Source of the DNA: Chitinophagales bacterium
GTDB lineage: Bacteria; Bacteroidota; Bacteroidia; Chitinophagales; Chitinophagaceae
Assembly: GCA_017303455.1 (NCBI GenBank)
Contig: JAFLBM010000003.1
Coordinates: 1-64,000 of the forward strand
Length of the DNA stretch: 64,000 nucleotides
Direction of reading: 5' to 3'
The stretch's first letter is position 1. Each line of letters opens with the position of its first letter. A program made the translations under genes and the position numbers. Under the pieces are notes generated by a model. It searched no databases. It worked only from the letters and a program-made list of their open reading frames with translations, and was not told where the DNA came from. Below, in pieces: positions 24,007-32,540 of the stretch.

Positions 24007-24840
24007 ATGAACGACTACCAGCGCATAGCAGCCGCCATTGAATTTATCAGGGCCAACAGTAAGGAGCAACCCTCGCTGGATGCTATTGCTGCACATATTC
24101 ACCTCAGCCCTTTTCATTTTCAGCGGCTGTTCAAAGAGTGGGCGGGAGTTTCTCCGAAAAAATTTTTACAGTATATCAGTGCGGAACATGCAAGAGAACT
24201 ATTGTTAAAGAACAAAACATTGTCAGATGTAAGTTTTGAAGCAGGGTTATCCGGCACCAGCCGCCTGCATGACCTGTTCGTAGCTGTTGAGGCCATGACA
24301 CCCGGTGAATTTAAGAATGGCGGTGAAAATTTAGAGATCAGTTATATTTTCTCCGCCACTGCATTTGGTGATGTCATTATCGCTGCTACGCAAAAGGGAA
24401 TCTGTAAAATTGATTTTATTGAAGACAGGGAAACTGCGGTAGAAAAACTGTCGGGCTATTGGCCTAATGCTATACTGAAAGAAAAAACAAATGAACATCA
24501 TCAGCCCGTATTGCAATTTTTTCAGCAGGACTGGACCAATCTTTCCCGGATAAAACTTCATTTAAAAGGCTCACCCTTTCAATTGAAAGTTTGGGAAGCT
24601 TTGCTGAAAATTCCTTCCGGCGAATTAAGCACTTACGCTTCCATTGCTCATTCCATCAGCAAGCCGAAAGCCTTTCGTGCTGTTGGTACCGCTATTGGCG
24701 ATAACCCGGTTGCCTATCTTATTCCTTGTCACCGGGTCATAAAATCTACCGGGATCATTGGTGAATACCATTGGGGCAGTGCCCGCAAAACTTCCATCAT
24801 TGGCTGGGAACAGAGCCAGTTGTTAGGTGAAGCGATTTGA
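24007..24840 (+). CDS. AraC-type regulator fused to O6-methylguanine-DNA methyltransferase (Ada-like)
   Basis: The 277-residue protein joins an AraC-family double helix-turn-helix (about 1-105) to an Ogt/Ada methyltransferase domain (about 115-277) with the alkyl-acceptor Cys241 in the PCHRV motif and an N-terminal ribonuclease-like part. The Ada zinc domain that senses methylphosphotriesters is absent, so it is the short Ada type. It is expected to repair O6-methylguanine by suicide transfer and perhaps regulate its own or other repair genes. The start is the ATG at 24007, just after the promoter box. A DUF1203 gene follows after 67 bases on the same strand. Confidence 0.92.
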   Translation: MNDYQRIAAAIEFIRANSKEQPSLDAIAAHIHLSPFHFQRLFKEWAGVSPKKFLQYISAEHARELLLKNKTLSDVSFEAGLSGTSRLHDLFVAVEAMTPGEFKNGGENLEISYIFSATAFGDVIIAATQKGICKIDFIEDRETAVEKLSGYWPNAILKEKTNEHHQPVLQFFQQDWTNLSRIKLHLKGSPFQLKVWEALLKIPSGELSTYASIAHSISKPKAFRAVGTAIGDNPVAYLIPCHRVIKSTGIIGEYHWGSARKTSIIGWEQSQLLGEAI

Positions 24841-24907
24841 CCATTTCAGCAAGAACCGGGTTGCTTGTATTGCTTCCTTTCATCAATTTGCGGGAAAAAA
24901 TTACCAG

Positions 24908-25399
24908 ATGAATATTACTTACCAGGCAATCCCTCAAAACTACATTGATACAATAAGAAATTCCATGCAGGACGATTTTGGTCATCCTGTTGAAGAAAGC
25001 ATAGCAGGTGAAACAGGGTACGGCCCCTGCCGCTGCTGCTTAAAACAATTTCAGCCCGGTGAGAAAAGGCTGCTCTTTTCATATGCTCCTGTTAATGCTG
25101 CAAATCCGTATAATGAAGTAGGACCGGTGTATATACATGAAGATTGCAGCACTTACCGGGATAGCAGCGTCTTTCCTCCTGAAGTAAAGAATGGAAGATT
25201 GCCTATCCGGCTTGTGCTCCGCTGTTATAACAGGGAGAGAAGAATGATACTGGCCCGCTTTATAAAAGACAACAATGCAGTTGAAAATATGATCAGGGAA
25301 TTATTTGCAGATCCGTTGATCGAATTTATTCATATCCGGAATGCCGTGTACCAGTGTTTCATTGCGGAAATAAGAAAGGATCAGGGAACCGGATCATAA
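24908..25399 (+). CDS. DUF1203 domain protein
   Basis: The 163-residue protein matches DUF1203: [23 protein letters not shown] in the first third with three clustered Cys, [13 protein letters not shown] with a further Cys and His, then [12 protein letters not shown] and a C-terminal [14 protein letters not shown]. The Cys/His pattern suggests a bound metal, but no function is established. I use the ATG at 24908; the open frame upstream overlaps the Ada-like gene. The final 19 bases overlap the 3' end of yidD on the other strand. Confidence 0.85.
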   Translation: MNITYQAIPQNYIDTIRNSMQDDFGHPVEESIAGETGYGPCRCCLKQFQPGEKRLLFSYAPVNAANPYNEVGPVYIHEDCSTYRDSSVFPPEVKNGRLPIRLVLRCYNRERRMILARFIKDNNAVENMIRELFADPLIEFIHIRNAVYQCFIAEIRKDQGTGS

Positions 25400-25611
25400 C
25401 CGCTTCCTCCCCAGGGATGACAACGGGATATTCTTTTAATGGCAAGCCATAGTCCTTTAAACACACCATGTTTCTTCAATGCTTCTGCAGCATAATGGGA
25501 GCAGGTGGGTGTATAGCGGCATTTCGGCCCCAGCCAGGGGGAAATGATCCACTGGTAGATCTTTATCAGGGCGATAAAAGGAAGGCTAAGAATTTGCAGC
25601 AGGAATTTCAT
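25381..25611 (-). CDS. yidD: Membrane protein insertion efficiency factor
   Basis: YidD is a small inner-membrane-associated protein that helps YidC insert proteins. The 76-residue product has the amphipathic N-terminus and the conserved core [32 protein letters not shown] and [17 protein letters not shown], with three conserved Cys. Its start overlaps the end of rnpA by 26 bases, as in many bacteria with the rpmH-rnpA-yidD order. yidC is not next to it here. Its end overlaps the convergent DUF1203 gene. Confidence 0.96.
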   Translation of the reverse strand: MKFLLQILSLPFIALIKIYQWIISPWLGPKCRYTPTCSHYAAEALKKHGVFKGLWLAIKRISRCHPWGGSGYDPVP

Positions 25612-25981
25612 TCACCATTTTTAAAAATTTCTTCAAAACAATACCAACTTTCCCCTCAATCAATGAATAGTCCGGCAGTTCTTTGGCTGTATAGATCAGG
25701 AACACATCCAGGCCTTTATTTTTTTGGGGTAGCACCTGCTGCAATTCATTTTTCTGCAAACGCCAGGCTTCACGGGCCAGTCGTTTTACCCGGTTACGAT
25801 CCACTGCTTTTTTAAAATTCTTTGCAGATACGGTGATACCAAATTTTAATTCAGCAGCAGTAAACTGGTAGCAAACACGAAATGGCGGCACACTGAAGCG
25901 TTGTCCTTCTTTGAACAACTGGTCAATCGCTTTACGGCTTTTTAACCGCTCTTCTTTTCCTAAAGTGAATTGCCTGGCCAA
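25586..25981 (-). CDS. rnpA: Ribonuclease P protein component
   Basis: RnpA is the protein cofactor of RNase P, which cuts tRNA 5' leaders. The 131-residue protein starts with [21 protein letters not shown], has [28 protein letters not shown] with the RNR motif that contacts RNA, and a basic helical C-terminus. The start is TTG at 25981: no ATG or GTG is present in frame between this codon and the upstream terminator region, and the family N-terminus begins here. A rare start may lower its output compared with the L34 gene upstream. Confidence 0.94.
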   Translation of the reverse strand: MARQFTLGKEERLKSRKAIDQLFKEGQRFSVPPFRVCYQFTAAELKFGITVSAKNFKKAVDRNRVKRLAREAWRLQKNELQQVLPQKNKGLDVFLIYTAKELPDYSLIEGKVGIVLKKFLKMVNEIPAANS

Positions 25982-25988
25982 AATTGTC

Positions 25989-26021
25989 GCTAATAAAAAA
26001 GCTCCGGTACTACCAGAGCTA
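25989..26021 (-). terminator. Intrinsic terminator/attenuator between rpmH and rnpA
   Basis: On the minus strand AGCTCTGGTA and TACCGGAGCT form a stem ending in a run of six T, a few bases before the rnpA TTG. It should reduce read-through from the highly expressed rpmH into rnpA-yidD. Confidence 0.75.
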
Positions 26022-26061
26022 TAAAATTATTGAAACCCCGTTTACACAAGGGCGGTGATTT

Positions 26062-26217
26062 TTACTTCAGCTTTCTTTCATCAGAAACCGTCAGCTTCTT
26101 ACGACCTTTTGCACGGCGGCTTGCCAGTACTTTACGGCCATTGGCAGTTGCCATACGCTTACGAAAACCATGTACTGATTTACGACGCTTACGATGAGGT
26201 TGAAATGTACGTTTCAT
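26062..26217 (-). CDS. rpmH: 50S ribosomal protein L34
   Basis: Translation gives 51 residues starting [18 protein letters not shown] and continuing [26 protein letters not shown], which is the universal L34 sequence. L34 is a very basic protein of the large subunit buried in 23S rRNA. It is followed by rnpA and yidD in the classic order, with a terminator between rpmH and rnpA. dnaA, often close to this cluster, is not within the window. Confidence 0.98.
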   Translation of the reverse strand: MKRTFQPHRKRRKSVHGFRKRMATANGRKVLASRRAKGRKKLTVSDERKLK

Positions 26218-26435
26218 AATTAATTATTTCTCTTTTTCATGTTTTGAAATGCGGACCGGGAGAACGGCCCAGGTTTCAATTTCGCCTGGTAAAAAGGGTC
26301 ACCACAACCCGTCTCTCCCCAGGCGGGATGAAAGGACGGCAAAGGTAAGGGTTGACAGGCAGAACTCAGAAGCTGGGACAGATAATATTTGTAAGACGGT
26401 CTTTTTGCCCCGGTTGGGCTTTTCTTGCGATGCCC

Positions 26436-26454
26436 GCCTGTCCGGTAGGCAGGC
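26436..26454. repeat. GC-rich hairpin GCCTG...CAGGC
   Basis: GCCTGTCCGGTAGGCAGGC lies in the 264-base spacer between murI and rpmH and resembles the TGCCGGCAGGCAG core at 109-122. It may belong to a dispersed intergenic repeat family. The rest of this spacer holds no gene that I can support. Confidence 0.4.
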
Positions 26455-26481
26455 TCCGTTCAACTTCCTGTTCCCTGATCA

Positions 26482-27321
26482 TCAGTTGGTTGGAGTTTCC
26501 ACCACGGCATGTTTCGACTGTACAGGTTCCCCAAAAAAGATAGCCGCATGGTTATCGAAATCTTCCGTGGAATCCGTGGTAAAGAATTGACGGGTTCCGC
26601 TTTTGCTGCATAATACTTCCAGTTCCGGGTGCCTTTGCAGGTAATCGGCCAGGCTTTCCGCAACGATCTCACCCTGTGAAAGCAGCTTAACGCCTACCGG
26701 GAGATACTCCTCTATTTTCTCTTTCAGTAAGGGGTAATGGGTGCAGGCGAGTAAGAGCACATCGATGGTCTCTCCTTTTTCAAAAATGTTCTGCAGGTTT
26801 TTCTTTACAAAATATTCTGCACCATTGCTGAGGTGTTCGTTGTTCTCCACCAACGGCACCCACATCGGGCAGGCTTCCTGGTACACGTTGATACCGGGAT
26901 AGAATTTTGCTATTTCGATGGGATAAGAATCAGAAGCTACCGTTCCGTTTGTAGCCAGTATTCCCACATTTTTTGTTTCGGAGTAAGTACCGATCACTTC
27001 TGCTGTAGGTCTTATCACCCCTAATACTCTTTTACCCGGAGCTATCCGGGGAAGATCATTTTGCTGAATGGTTCGCAGTGCTTTTGCAGAAGCAGTATTA
27101 CAGGCCAGGATCACTAATGAACAGCCCTGGTCGAAAAACCATTGCACAGCTTGCAGGGTATAATGATAGACTGTATCAAAGGAGCGGTTACCATACGGCG
27201 CACGGGCATTATCACCAAGATAGAGATAATCGTATTGCGGCAGTTTGCTGATGATCTCTTTTAAAACCGTCAACCCGCCATAGCCAGAATCGAACACAGC
27301 AATAGGACCTGCTTTTTGCAT
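26482..27321 (-). CDS. murI: Glutamate racemase
   Basis: MurI supplies D-glutamate for peptidoglycan. The 279-residue protein has IAVFDSGYGGLTVLKEI at the N-terminus and the two catalytic cysteines Cys74 in ILACNTASAKALR and Cys193 in LLACTHYPLLK. YLGDNARAPYGNRS (residues 34-47) is also typical. Cytoplasmic. A TAATTTTG promoter box sits four bases before the ATG, and a terminator from the ompH unit lies just upstream, so murI is its own unit. Confidence 0.97.
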   Translation of the reverse strand: MQKAGPIAVFDSGYGGLTVLKEIISKLPQYDYLYLGDNARAPYGNRSFDTVYHYTLQAVQWFFDQGCSLVILACNTASAKALRTIQQNDLPRIAPGKRVLGVIRPTAEVIGTYSETKNVGILATNGTVASDSYPIEIAKFYPGINVYQEACPMWVPLVENNEHLSNGAEYFVKKNLQNIFEKGETIDVLLLACTHYPLLKEKIEEYLPVGVKLLSQGEIVAESLADYLQRHPELEVLCSKSGTRQFFTTDSTEDFDNHAAIFFGEPVQSKHAVVETPTN

Positions 27322-27325
27322 AGAA

Positions 27326-27333
27326 CAAAATTA
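27326..27333 (-). promoter_or_regulatory. -7 promoter box of murI
   Basis: The minus strand reads TAATTTTG, an exact TAnnTTTG match ending four bases before the ATG at 27321, predicting a leaderless mRNA. Confidence 0.55.
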
Positions 27334-27344
27334 GGTACTACGGC

Positions 27345-27384
27345 CTATTAAAAAGCCCTGTTTCATACAAGATGAAACAGGGCT
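27345..27384 (-). terminator. Intrinsic terminator of the bamA-ompH unit
   Basis: A 13-bp perfect stem (AGCCCTGTTTCAT at 354-366 and its complement at 372-384 of the 27 kb block) is followed on the minus strand by TTTTTAATA. Confidence 0.88.
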
Positions 27385-27406
27385 CCACTATTTTGAAAGC
27401 GGCTGC

Positions 27407-27976
27407 TTAGTTACCGGCTGGTTTTGTTCCCGCTGGTTTAGCGCCACCCGCTGCCGGCTGATTAGGCAGTTTAATGCCCAGTTCTGCCAACACGGCTAAT
27501 GACATATCATCTGTTTCAGGAGCTACCAGGAAAACTTCGGTAGAAACAACATGTGTATATCCCTTCTTTTTAGCAACTGCATCAATGGCTTTTTTTGCTT
27601 TTGCGTAGTAAGGTTTCAGGTATTCCTGCTGTTTGTATTGTTGTACCTGCTGGATCAGGGCATCAGCACCATCCAGTTCTTCTTTATAAGCCTGCAGATC
27701 TTTGAGGATCTCATCTCTTACTCCTTTTGGCTTGGTGGTGTCTGTATATTCCTGCAATTTCCTTTGATACTCAGATTGAACATAGTTCAAACGGGGAAGG
27801 ATTGAATCTTGTACATATTTCTGACCCACGGTATCCATATTCACTTTTGTCTGGGCCAATTCTGGCATCAGTCCGACTATATCATCAATACGGATATAAC
27901 CGATCTTGGTTTGTGCAGATGCCGTTCCTGCTATCAACAGTACCATCGCCACCGCTACTAATTTCAATTTTTTCAT
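27407..27976 (-). CDS. OmpH/Skp family periplasmic chaperone, second copy
   Basis: The 189-residue exported protein has a signal peptide (TASAQ near residue 22), then the Skp/OmpH fold: a short strand with KIGYIRIDDIVGLMPE, a long charged coiled coil (about 60-140, QSEYQRKLQEYTD through QYKQQEYLKPYYAKAKKAI), and a C-terminal strand YTHVVSTEVFLVAP. An Ala/Gly/Pro/Lys-rich tail (PAAGGAKPAGTKPAGN) follows. Skp trimers hold unfolded outer-membrane proteins on the way to BamA. It is the last gene of the uppS-bamA-ompH-ompH run. The tail is not present in the first copy. Confidence 0.9.
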   Translation of the reverse strand: MKKLKLVAVAMVLLIAGTASAQTKIGYIRIDDIVGLMPELAQTKVNMDTVGQKYVQDSILPRLNYVQSEYQRKLQEYTDTTKPKGVRDEILKDLQAYKEELDGADALIQQVQQYKQQEYLKPYYAKAKKAIDAVAKKKGYTHVVSTEVFLVAPETDDMSLAVLAELGIKLPNQPAAGGAKPAGTKPAGN

Positions 27977-28094
27977 GAGTGTTTTTTTTGACTTTTCAAT
28001 TTCTCACCACACCTGGTGATTTTAATTTTTACTTATTAATGATTCAGTTCAAAAACGTTTGGTTGCCTTTTGTGATTTTTTAACAATTCAGCTA

Positions 28095-28607
28095 TTACTT
28101 GACCCCCAGCTCTTTCAGCACATCTTCGCTCTTGTCCAGTTTAGGGTCGGCAAATATAATGGTAATTCCCTCACTTTTATCCAGTACAAAATCATAGCCC
28201 CGCAGGGTGGCCATTTTCTGCACCGCGTTGTAAACCTTGTCCTGTACGGGTTTGATCAGTTCCTGTCTTTTTTTGAAGAGATCCCCTTCAAAACCAAAGC
28301 GTTTACGTTGCAGGTCCCTCAGCTCCTTTTCTTTCATAAAAAGCTGGTCTTCCCGCTTTTTCTTCAGTTCATCACTCAGCATCACCTGCTCGGCTTCAAA
28401 GTCTTTATACATTTTGTCGAGCTCCGCTTGTTTTCCGTCAATATCTTTCTGCCACTCAGCCGCCACATCATCCAGTTGTTTTTGGGCTTGTTTATAGTCC
28501 GGCATTTTATCTAAGATATAGCGGGTATCAATGATGGCATATTTCTGTGCCATTGCTGTTCCTGCAAAAAGGATAAGGCCAAGTGCAAGAGATAGTATCT
28601 TTTTCAT
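28095..28607 (-). CDS. OmpH/Skp family periplasmic chaperone, first copy
   Basis: The 170-residue product has a signal peptide (AMAQ near residue 21), YAIIDTRYILDKMPDYKQAQKQLDD, a long highly charged coiled coil (about 45-135) and a closing strand YDFVLDKSEGITIIFADP. It lies 39 bases downstream of bamA. With the second copy it probably serves outer-membrane protein delivery, and paired Skp-like genes after bamA are usual in Bacteroidota. Confidence 0.92.
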   Translation of the reverse strand: MKKILSLALGLILFAGTAMAQKYAIIDTRYILDKMPDYKQAQKQLDDVAAEWQKDIDGKQAELDKMYKDFEAEQVMLSDELKKKREDQLFMKEKELRDLQRKRFGFEGDLFKKRQELIKPVQDKVYNAVQKMATLRGYDFVLDKSEGITIIFADPKLDKSEDVLKELGVK

Positions 28608-28646
28608 ATTGCTAAATTTTCAGGGATTGAAAATACTGTTTCCATT

Positions 28647-31367
28647 TTATTCCGGTTCAAAGCCCAGCATGAAGGTGAAACGGGATGCCCCTTTCAGGCC
28701 GCTCTGACCCGGTTGTATACGGTCAAGACCCACCCCATAATCAAATCCAAGCAAACCAAACATCGGCAGGAAGAAACGCATACCGACCCCCACACTGCGG
28801 CGGAGACGGAATGGATTATAGTCCTTGTAATTATACCATCCGTTGGCTGCTTCAAAGAAAGTCAGCGCATAAATGGTACTGCTCGGGTTGGTCACCAGCG
28901 GAAAACGCATCTCCAGTTGGTATTTATTGAAGATGGTAAAGAAGTTCTGTGCACTTTGCTGATCAGGATTCACAGTAGGATCAGATGACTGGTAAACCGG
29001 ATAACCCCGATGTGCAATGATATCGTAACCTAACAAACCGAAATTATTGGTCAGACCTGCATCACCCACCTGGAAACGTTCAAATGGCGAATATTCGAGG
29101 TCGTTACTATAGCGGCCCATGAAACCATATTTAGCAGCCATCTTCAGCACAAACTGGCGGTTCTTTTCTGCACCCAGTGGTTTCCCGATCGGCACAAACC
29201 ATTCTGCATTAAAACGCCATTTATGATACTCCGGTGTTTTATACGGGTTGGCTGATTTTGATAAATTCTTATTGAATAAAGAATAAGGCGGTGTGAACTG
29301 AACACTGGCCATCAGGTTGGATCCGCTGGTGGGGAAGATCGGGTTGAAAACAGAAGAACGTTGTAAAGCGATCTTCATACTTACGTTGTTTGAGGTTCCG
29401 TCGCTCAATCCCTGGAATACGGGATAGTTAGCAAGCTTGTACTGGGTAAAATTCAGGGAGAATACAAGGCTGAAAAAGTCATCCGGCCATTTCAGTTGCT
29501 TGCCTAATGAAAGGGTGAGCCCTGTTGTTTTTAAATAGTTGGTATCTGACCTGGCCCTGTCGATCTGGCCGGTAAAAGGATCAAAAGCGTTTGAAAACTT
29601 ACTGTTGTTGATACCAACAGTCAGTGAATTTCTTTTCTTGCCACCCAGCCAGGGTTCGGTAAAGGAAAAACTGTAAGAACGATAAGCTCTTCCGTTTGAT
29701 TGCACTCTCAAACTCAGCTTTTGTCCGTCACCGGTTGGCAATGGATCCCAGGCTGATTTCTTCAGGATATTTTTAATAGAGAAGTTATTGAATGTAACAC
29801 CAAGTGTTCCGGTTAATCCAACACCGCCACCCCATCCGGCAGATAGTTCCAGCTGGTCGGAAGATTTTTCTTCCAGTTTCCAATTGATATCAACGGTTCC
29901 ATCATCTGCATTCGGTACCACACCGGGGTTGATGGTTTCCTGGTTAAAGAAATTCAGGTTGGCCAATTCCCGTTGTGAACGGATGAGATCTGAACGGCTG
30001 AATAATTCACCCGGAATGGTTCTTAGTTCCCGGCGGATAACATAGTCCTTAGTTTTTTCATTACCGGCAATGGTCACATTCTTGATTCGGGCCTGCGGGC
30101 CTTCTTTGATCCTGATCTCATGATCGATGGTGTCATTATAAACTGCTGTTTCCACCGGCTCCACCTGGAAGAACAGGTATCCATCATCCATATAAAGTCC
30201 GCTGATATCACCGCCTTCCTGTGTTAATTGTTTACCAAGGCGTTTATTGAGGATGTCGATATTATAAATATCCCCTTTGTTGATGCCCAGGACCAGGTTC
30301 AGGATAGAATCACTGTACTTGGAATTTCCCTTCCAGGTAATATTTCCGAAGTAGTATTGTCTTCCTTCTTCAATTTTAATATCAATATTCAGGTTGCCGC
30401 TTTTCCCGGTATAAATAGCCGTATCGGCTATTTGTGCATCCCGGTAACCCTGTGAATTATAATAGTCCAGTAATTTCTCCCTGTCCTCTTCAAATTTTTT
30501 CGGGTCAAACTTGGCACCGGTAAATAACTTGAAACGGAAATATGGATCCACTAATTTTTTGGTCTTGCTGATGGAAAGAAAACCCCAGTCTTTTGTGTAC
30601 TGGCTGAATTTGTAGCTTTCTTTTGTGCCGAAACGGCTGGTATCTTTTTGAGCATATAAAGTGAACCTGCTCTTTTCTTTGGTGCCCTTCAGTTGCTTTT
30701 TCAATTTCAGCTCATCAATATGATTGTTGCCAAAGAAATTGATATTATCGATCTTGATCTTATCCCCTTTATCAATATAAATAGTCAGTGCGTTAGAATT
30801 AACAAAGGCCGGATCATTTTGCTCTTCAATACGTACGGTAACATTCTGGTATCCTTTTTCTCTAAAATATTTGGTAGCTACCTCAATAATATTACGGCGC
30901 ATGTTTTCCGTAATAATGGTCTGTTTTGCCAGTCCCATCTTTCCCTGCAATTCTTCCTGGTCTGATTTTTTAACCCCAACAAATTTGAAATTACCCAGCT
31001 TGGGTCTTTCCTGCACATTGATCTCAATACTCACTTTATCATCAACGATCTTTGTAATGAAGATCTGAACATTGGAAAATAATTTTTGCCTCCAGAGGTT
31101 GGCTATAGCTTTTGCAAAAATATCATTGCCCGGGTGCATGAATTTATCACCCACCTGCAGGCCGGATATAGAAGCTACAATAGCCGTATCCAGGTAACGG
31201 ATACCTGTAATGCTGATTTCAGCGATTGTATATTCCTTAGGTATTTTGGCGGTTTCCCATTCCAGCAGTTTGGGATCAACAGAGGTGGGTTCCTGTGCCT
31301 GAACAGAGTGAACGGAAACTAAAGCAGTTATCAAAAAAACAGTGATCCTGGATAAAAATCGTTGCAT
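28647..31367 (-). CDS. bamA: Outer membrane protein assembly factor BamA
   Basis: BamA inserts beta-barrel proteins into the outer membrane. The 906-residue protein has a signal peptide (to about 25), a series of POTRA domains over about 45-500 (for example ISITGIRYLDTAIVASISGLQVGDK and NVTIAGNEKTKDYVIRRELRTIPGE) and a C-terminal barrel from about 510. The barrel contains SAGWGGGVGLTGTLGVTFNNFS, GFDYGVGLDRIQPG and the closing strand RFTFMLGFEPE. The first gene of its local unit may be uppS, 197 bases upstream on the same strand; both ompH genes follow. Confidence 0.97.
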   Translation of the reverse strand: MQRFLSRITVFLITALVSVHSVQAQEPTSVDPKLLEWETAKIPKEYTIAEISITGIRYLDTAIVASISGLQVGDKFMHPGNDIFAKAIANLWRQKLFSNVQIFITKIVDDKVSIEINVQERPKLGNFKFVGVKKSDQEELQGKMGLAKQTIITENMRRNIIEVATKYFREKGYQNVTVRIEEQNDPAFVNSNALTIYIDKGDKIKIDNINFFGNNHIDELKLKKQLKGTKEKSRFTLYAQKDTSRFGTKESYKFSQYTKDWGFLSISKTKKLVDPYFRFKLFTGAKFDPKKFEEDREKLLDYYNSQGYRDAQIADTAIYTGKSGNLNIDIKIEEGRQYYFGNITWKGNSKYSDSILNLVLGINKGDIYNIDILNKRLGKQLTQEGGDISGLYMDDGYLFFQVEPVETAVYNDTIDHEIRIKEGPQARIKNVTIAGNEKTKDYVIRRELRTIPGELFSRSDLIRSQRELANLNFFNQETINPGVVPNADDGTVDINWKLEEKSSDQLELSAGWGGGVGLTGTLGVTFNNFSIKNILKKSAWDPLPTGDGQKLSLRVQSNGRAYRSYSFSFTEPWLGGKKRNSLTVGINNSKFSNAFDPFTGQIDRARSDTNYLKTTGLTLSLGKQLKWPDDFFSLVFSLNFTQYKLANYPVFQGLSDGTSNNVSMKIALQRSSVFNPIFPTSGSNLMASVQFTPPYSLFNKNLSKSANPYKTPEYHKWRFNAEWFVPIGKPLGAEKNRQFVLKMAAKYGFMGRYSNDLEYSPFERFQVGDAGLTNNFGLLGYDIIAHRGYPVYQSSDPTVNPDQQSAQNFFTIFNKYQLEMRFPLVTNPSSTIYALTFFEAANGWYNYKDYNPFRLRRSVGVGMRFFLPMFGLLGFDYGVGLDRIQPGQSGLKGASRFTFMLGFEPE

Positions 31368-31564
31368 GGTTGATTATTCAAAGTCAGTCAGAAAAATTTT
31401 CCCCGTGGGTATGGCATATGTGTAATTAACTTATTATCTGTCATTTAGAGCCTGCCAGTCATTTCTTTTGCTGGCAAATTAACGGTAAATATCGAAAGTG
31501 TTTGTTAAAGAAGGGGGAGAACCGGCTACCCATTACAGAAAGTTTAGCCCAAAACCCTTTTCAA

Positions 31565-32314
31565 TTACCCACTAATCAGTTGTTCACTCGTTTTACCAAA
31601 CCTTCGTTCCCGGTTTTGAAAATCCAAAATCGCTTCATACAGGTTTTCTTTCCGGAAATCGGGCCAGCGTACATTGGTAAAATATAATTCGGCATAGGCC
31701 AGTTGATACAACAGGAAATTGCTGATCCGGTACTCACCACTGGTCCTGATCATCAGCTCCGGATCAGGAAAGCCGCTGGTGCAGAGGTAGCGTTGCAAGG
31801 TGTCCTGGTCAATTTCCTCCACGGTCAGCTTACCCTGTTTTACCTCGTATGCAATATTTTTTACCGCATTCAACAGTTCCCAACGGCCGCTGTAACTTAA
31901 TGCCATAATAAGATTAAGCCCCGTATTGTCTTTGGTAAAATCCAGCGCCTCATTCAATTCCTGGCGGGCATATTCAGGCAGCATATTCATGTCGCCGATG
32001 ACATGCAGCCGGATATTGTTCTTATGCAGGCTTTCCACTTCTTTGCGGATAGTACTCACCAGCAATTCCATAAGGCCAATCACTTCATATTCGGGCCGGT
32101 CCCAGTTTTCTGTCGAAAAAGCATAGAGGGTGAGGTATTCGATTTTTAGTTCTGCACAGCCTTCTACAATGTTTCGTACACTCTCTACTCCATGAAAATG
32201 GCCATACAGCCGGTCCTGTCCCTGCTCCTTGGCCCAACGGCCATTACCATCCATAATGATGGCGATATGACGGGGTAAATGTTCTTTGTTTATTTTTTCC
32301 AGGAGCTGGGACAT
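31565..32314 (-). CDS. uppS: Isoprenyl transferase (undecaprenyl diphosphate synthase)
   Basis: UppS extends farnesyl diphosphate to the C55 carrier lipid for peptidoglycan and O-antigen. The 249-residue protein carries HIAIIMDGNGRWAKEQG (catalytic Asp22), GHFHGVESVRNIV, LTLYAFSTENWDRP, and the substrate-binding DPELMIRTSGEYRISNFLLYQLAYAE ending with the WPDF motif. It heads the uppS-bamA-ompH-ompH run. Upstream on the minus strand is a TACCTTCG promoter-like box. The neighbouring plus-strand 805-residue gene is divergent. Confidence 0.97.
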   Translation of the reverse strand: MSQLLEKINKEHLPRHIAIIMDGNGRWAKEQGQDRLYGHFHGVESVRNIVEGCAELKIEYLTLYAFSTENWDRPEYEVIGLMELLVSTIRKEVESLHKNNIRLHVIGDMNMLPEYARQELNEALDFTKDNTGLNLIMALSYSGRWELLNAVKNIAYEVKQGKLTVEEIDQDTLQRYLCTSGFPDPELMIRTSGEYRISNFLLYQLAYAELYFTNVRWPDFRKENLYEAILDFQNRERRFGKTSEQLISG

Positions 32315-32540
32315 AAATACTTATTCCTTAAGGGGCACGAAGGTACAAAAAACAGGTGTCCCGCCTACCATCTTCCCGGTAATTTATCCCGCTGAAAAAA
32401 GGGCCGGTAGTATATTTCACTAACAACTGGTTTTCCTGAAAGGATAACTCAAACGGAATTCTGTGCAGTTGCTATTATTTTTTTGCAGCTGTATAAATTT
32501 GAAATAAATTTTCTGTTTATTTTTAGCTAACCTTCATCAT

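Noticed and set aside
26249..26590. 113-codon plus-strand frame between rpmH and murI
   Set aside because: It overlaps murI on the other strand and the GC-rich hairpin, and its sequence has no protein-like pattern.
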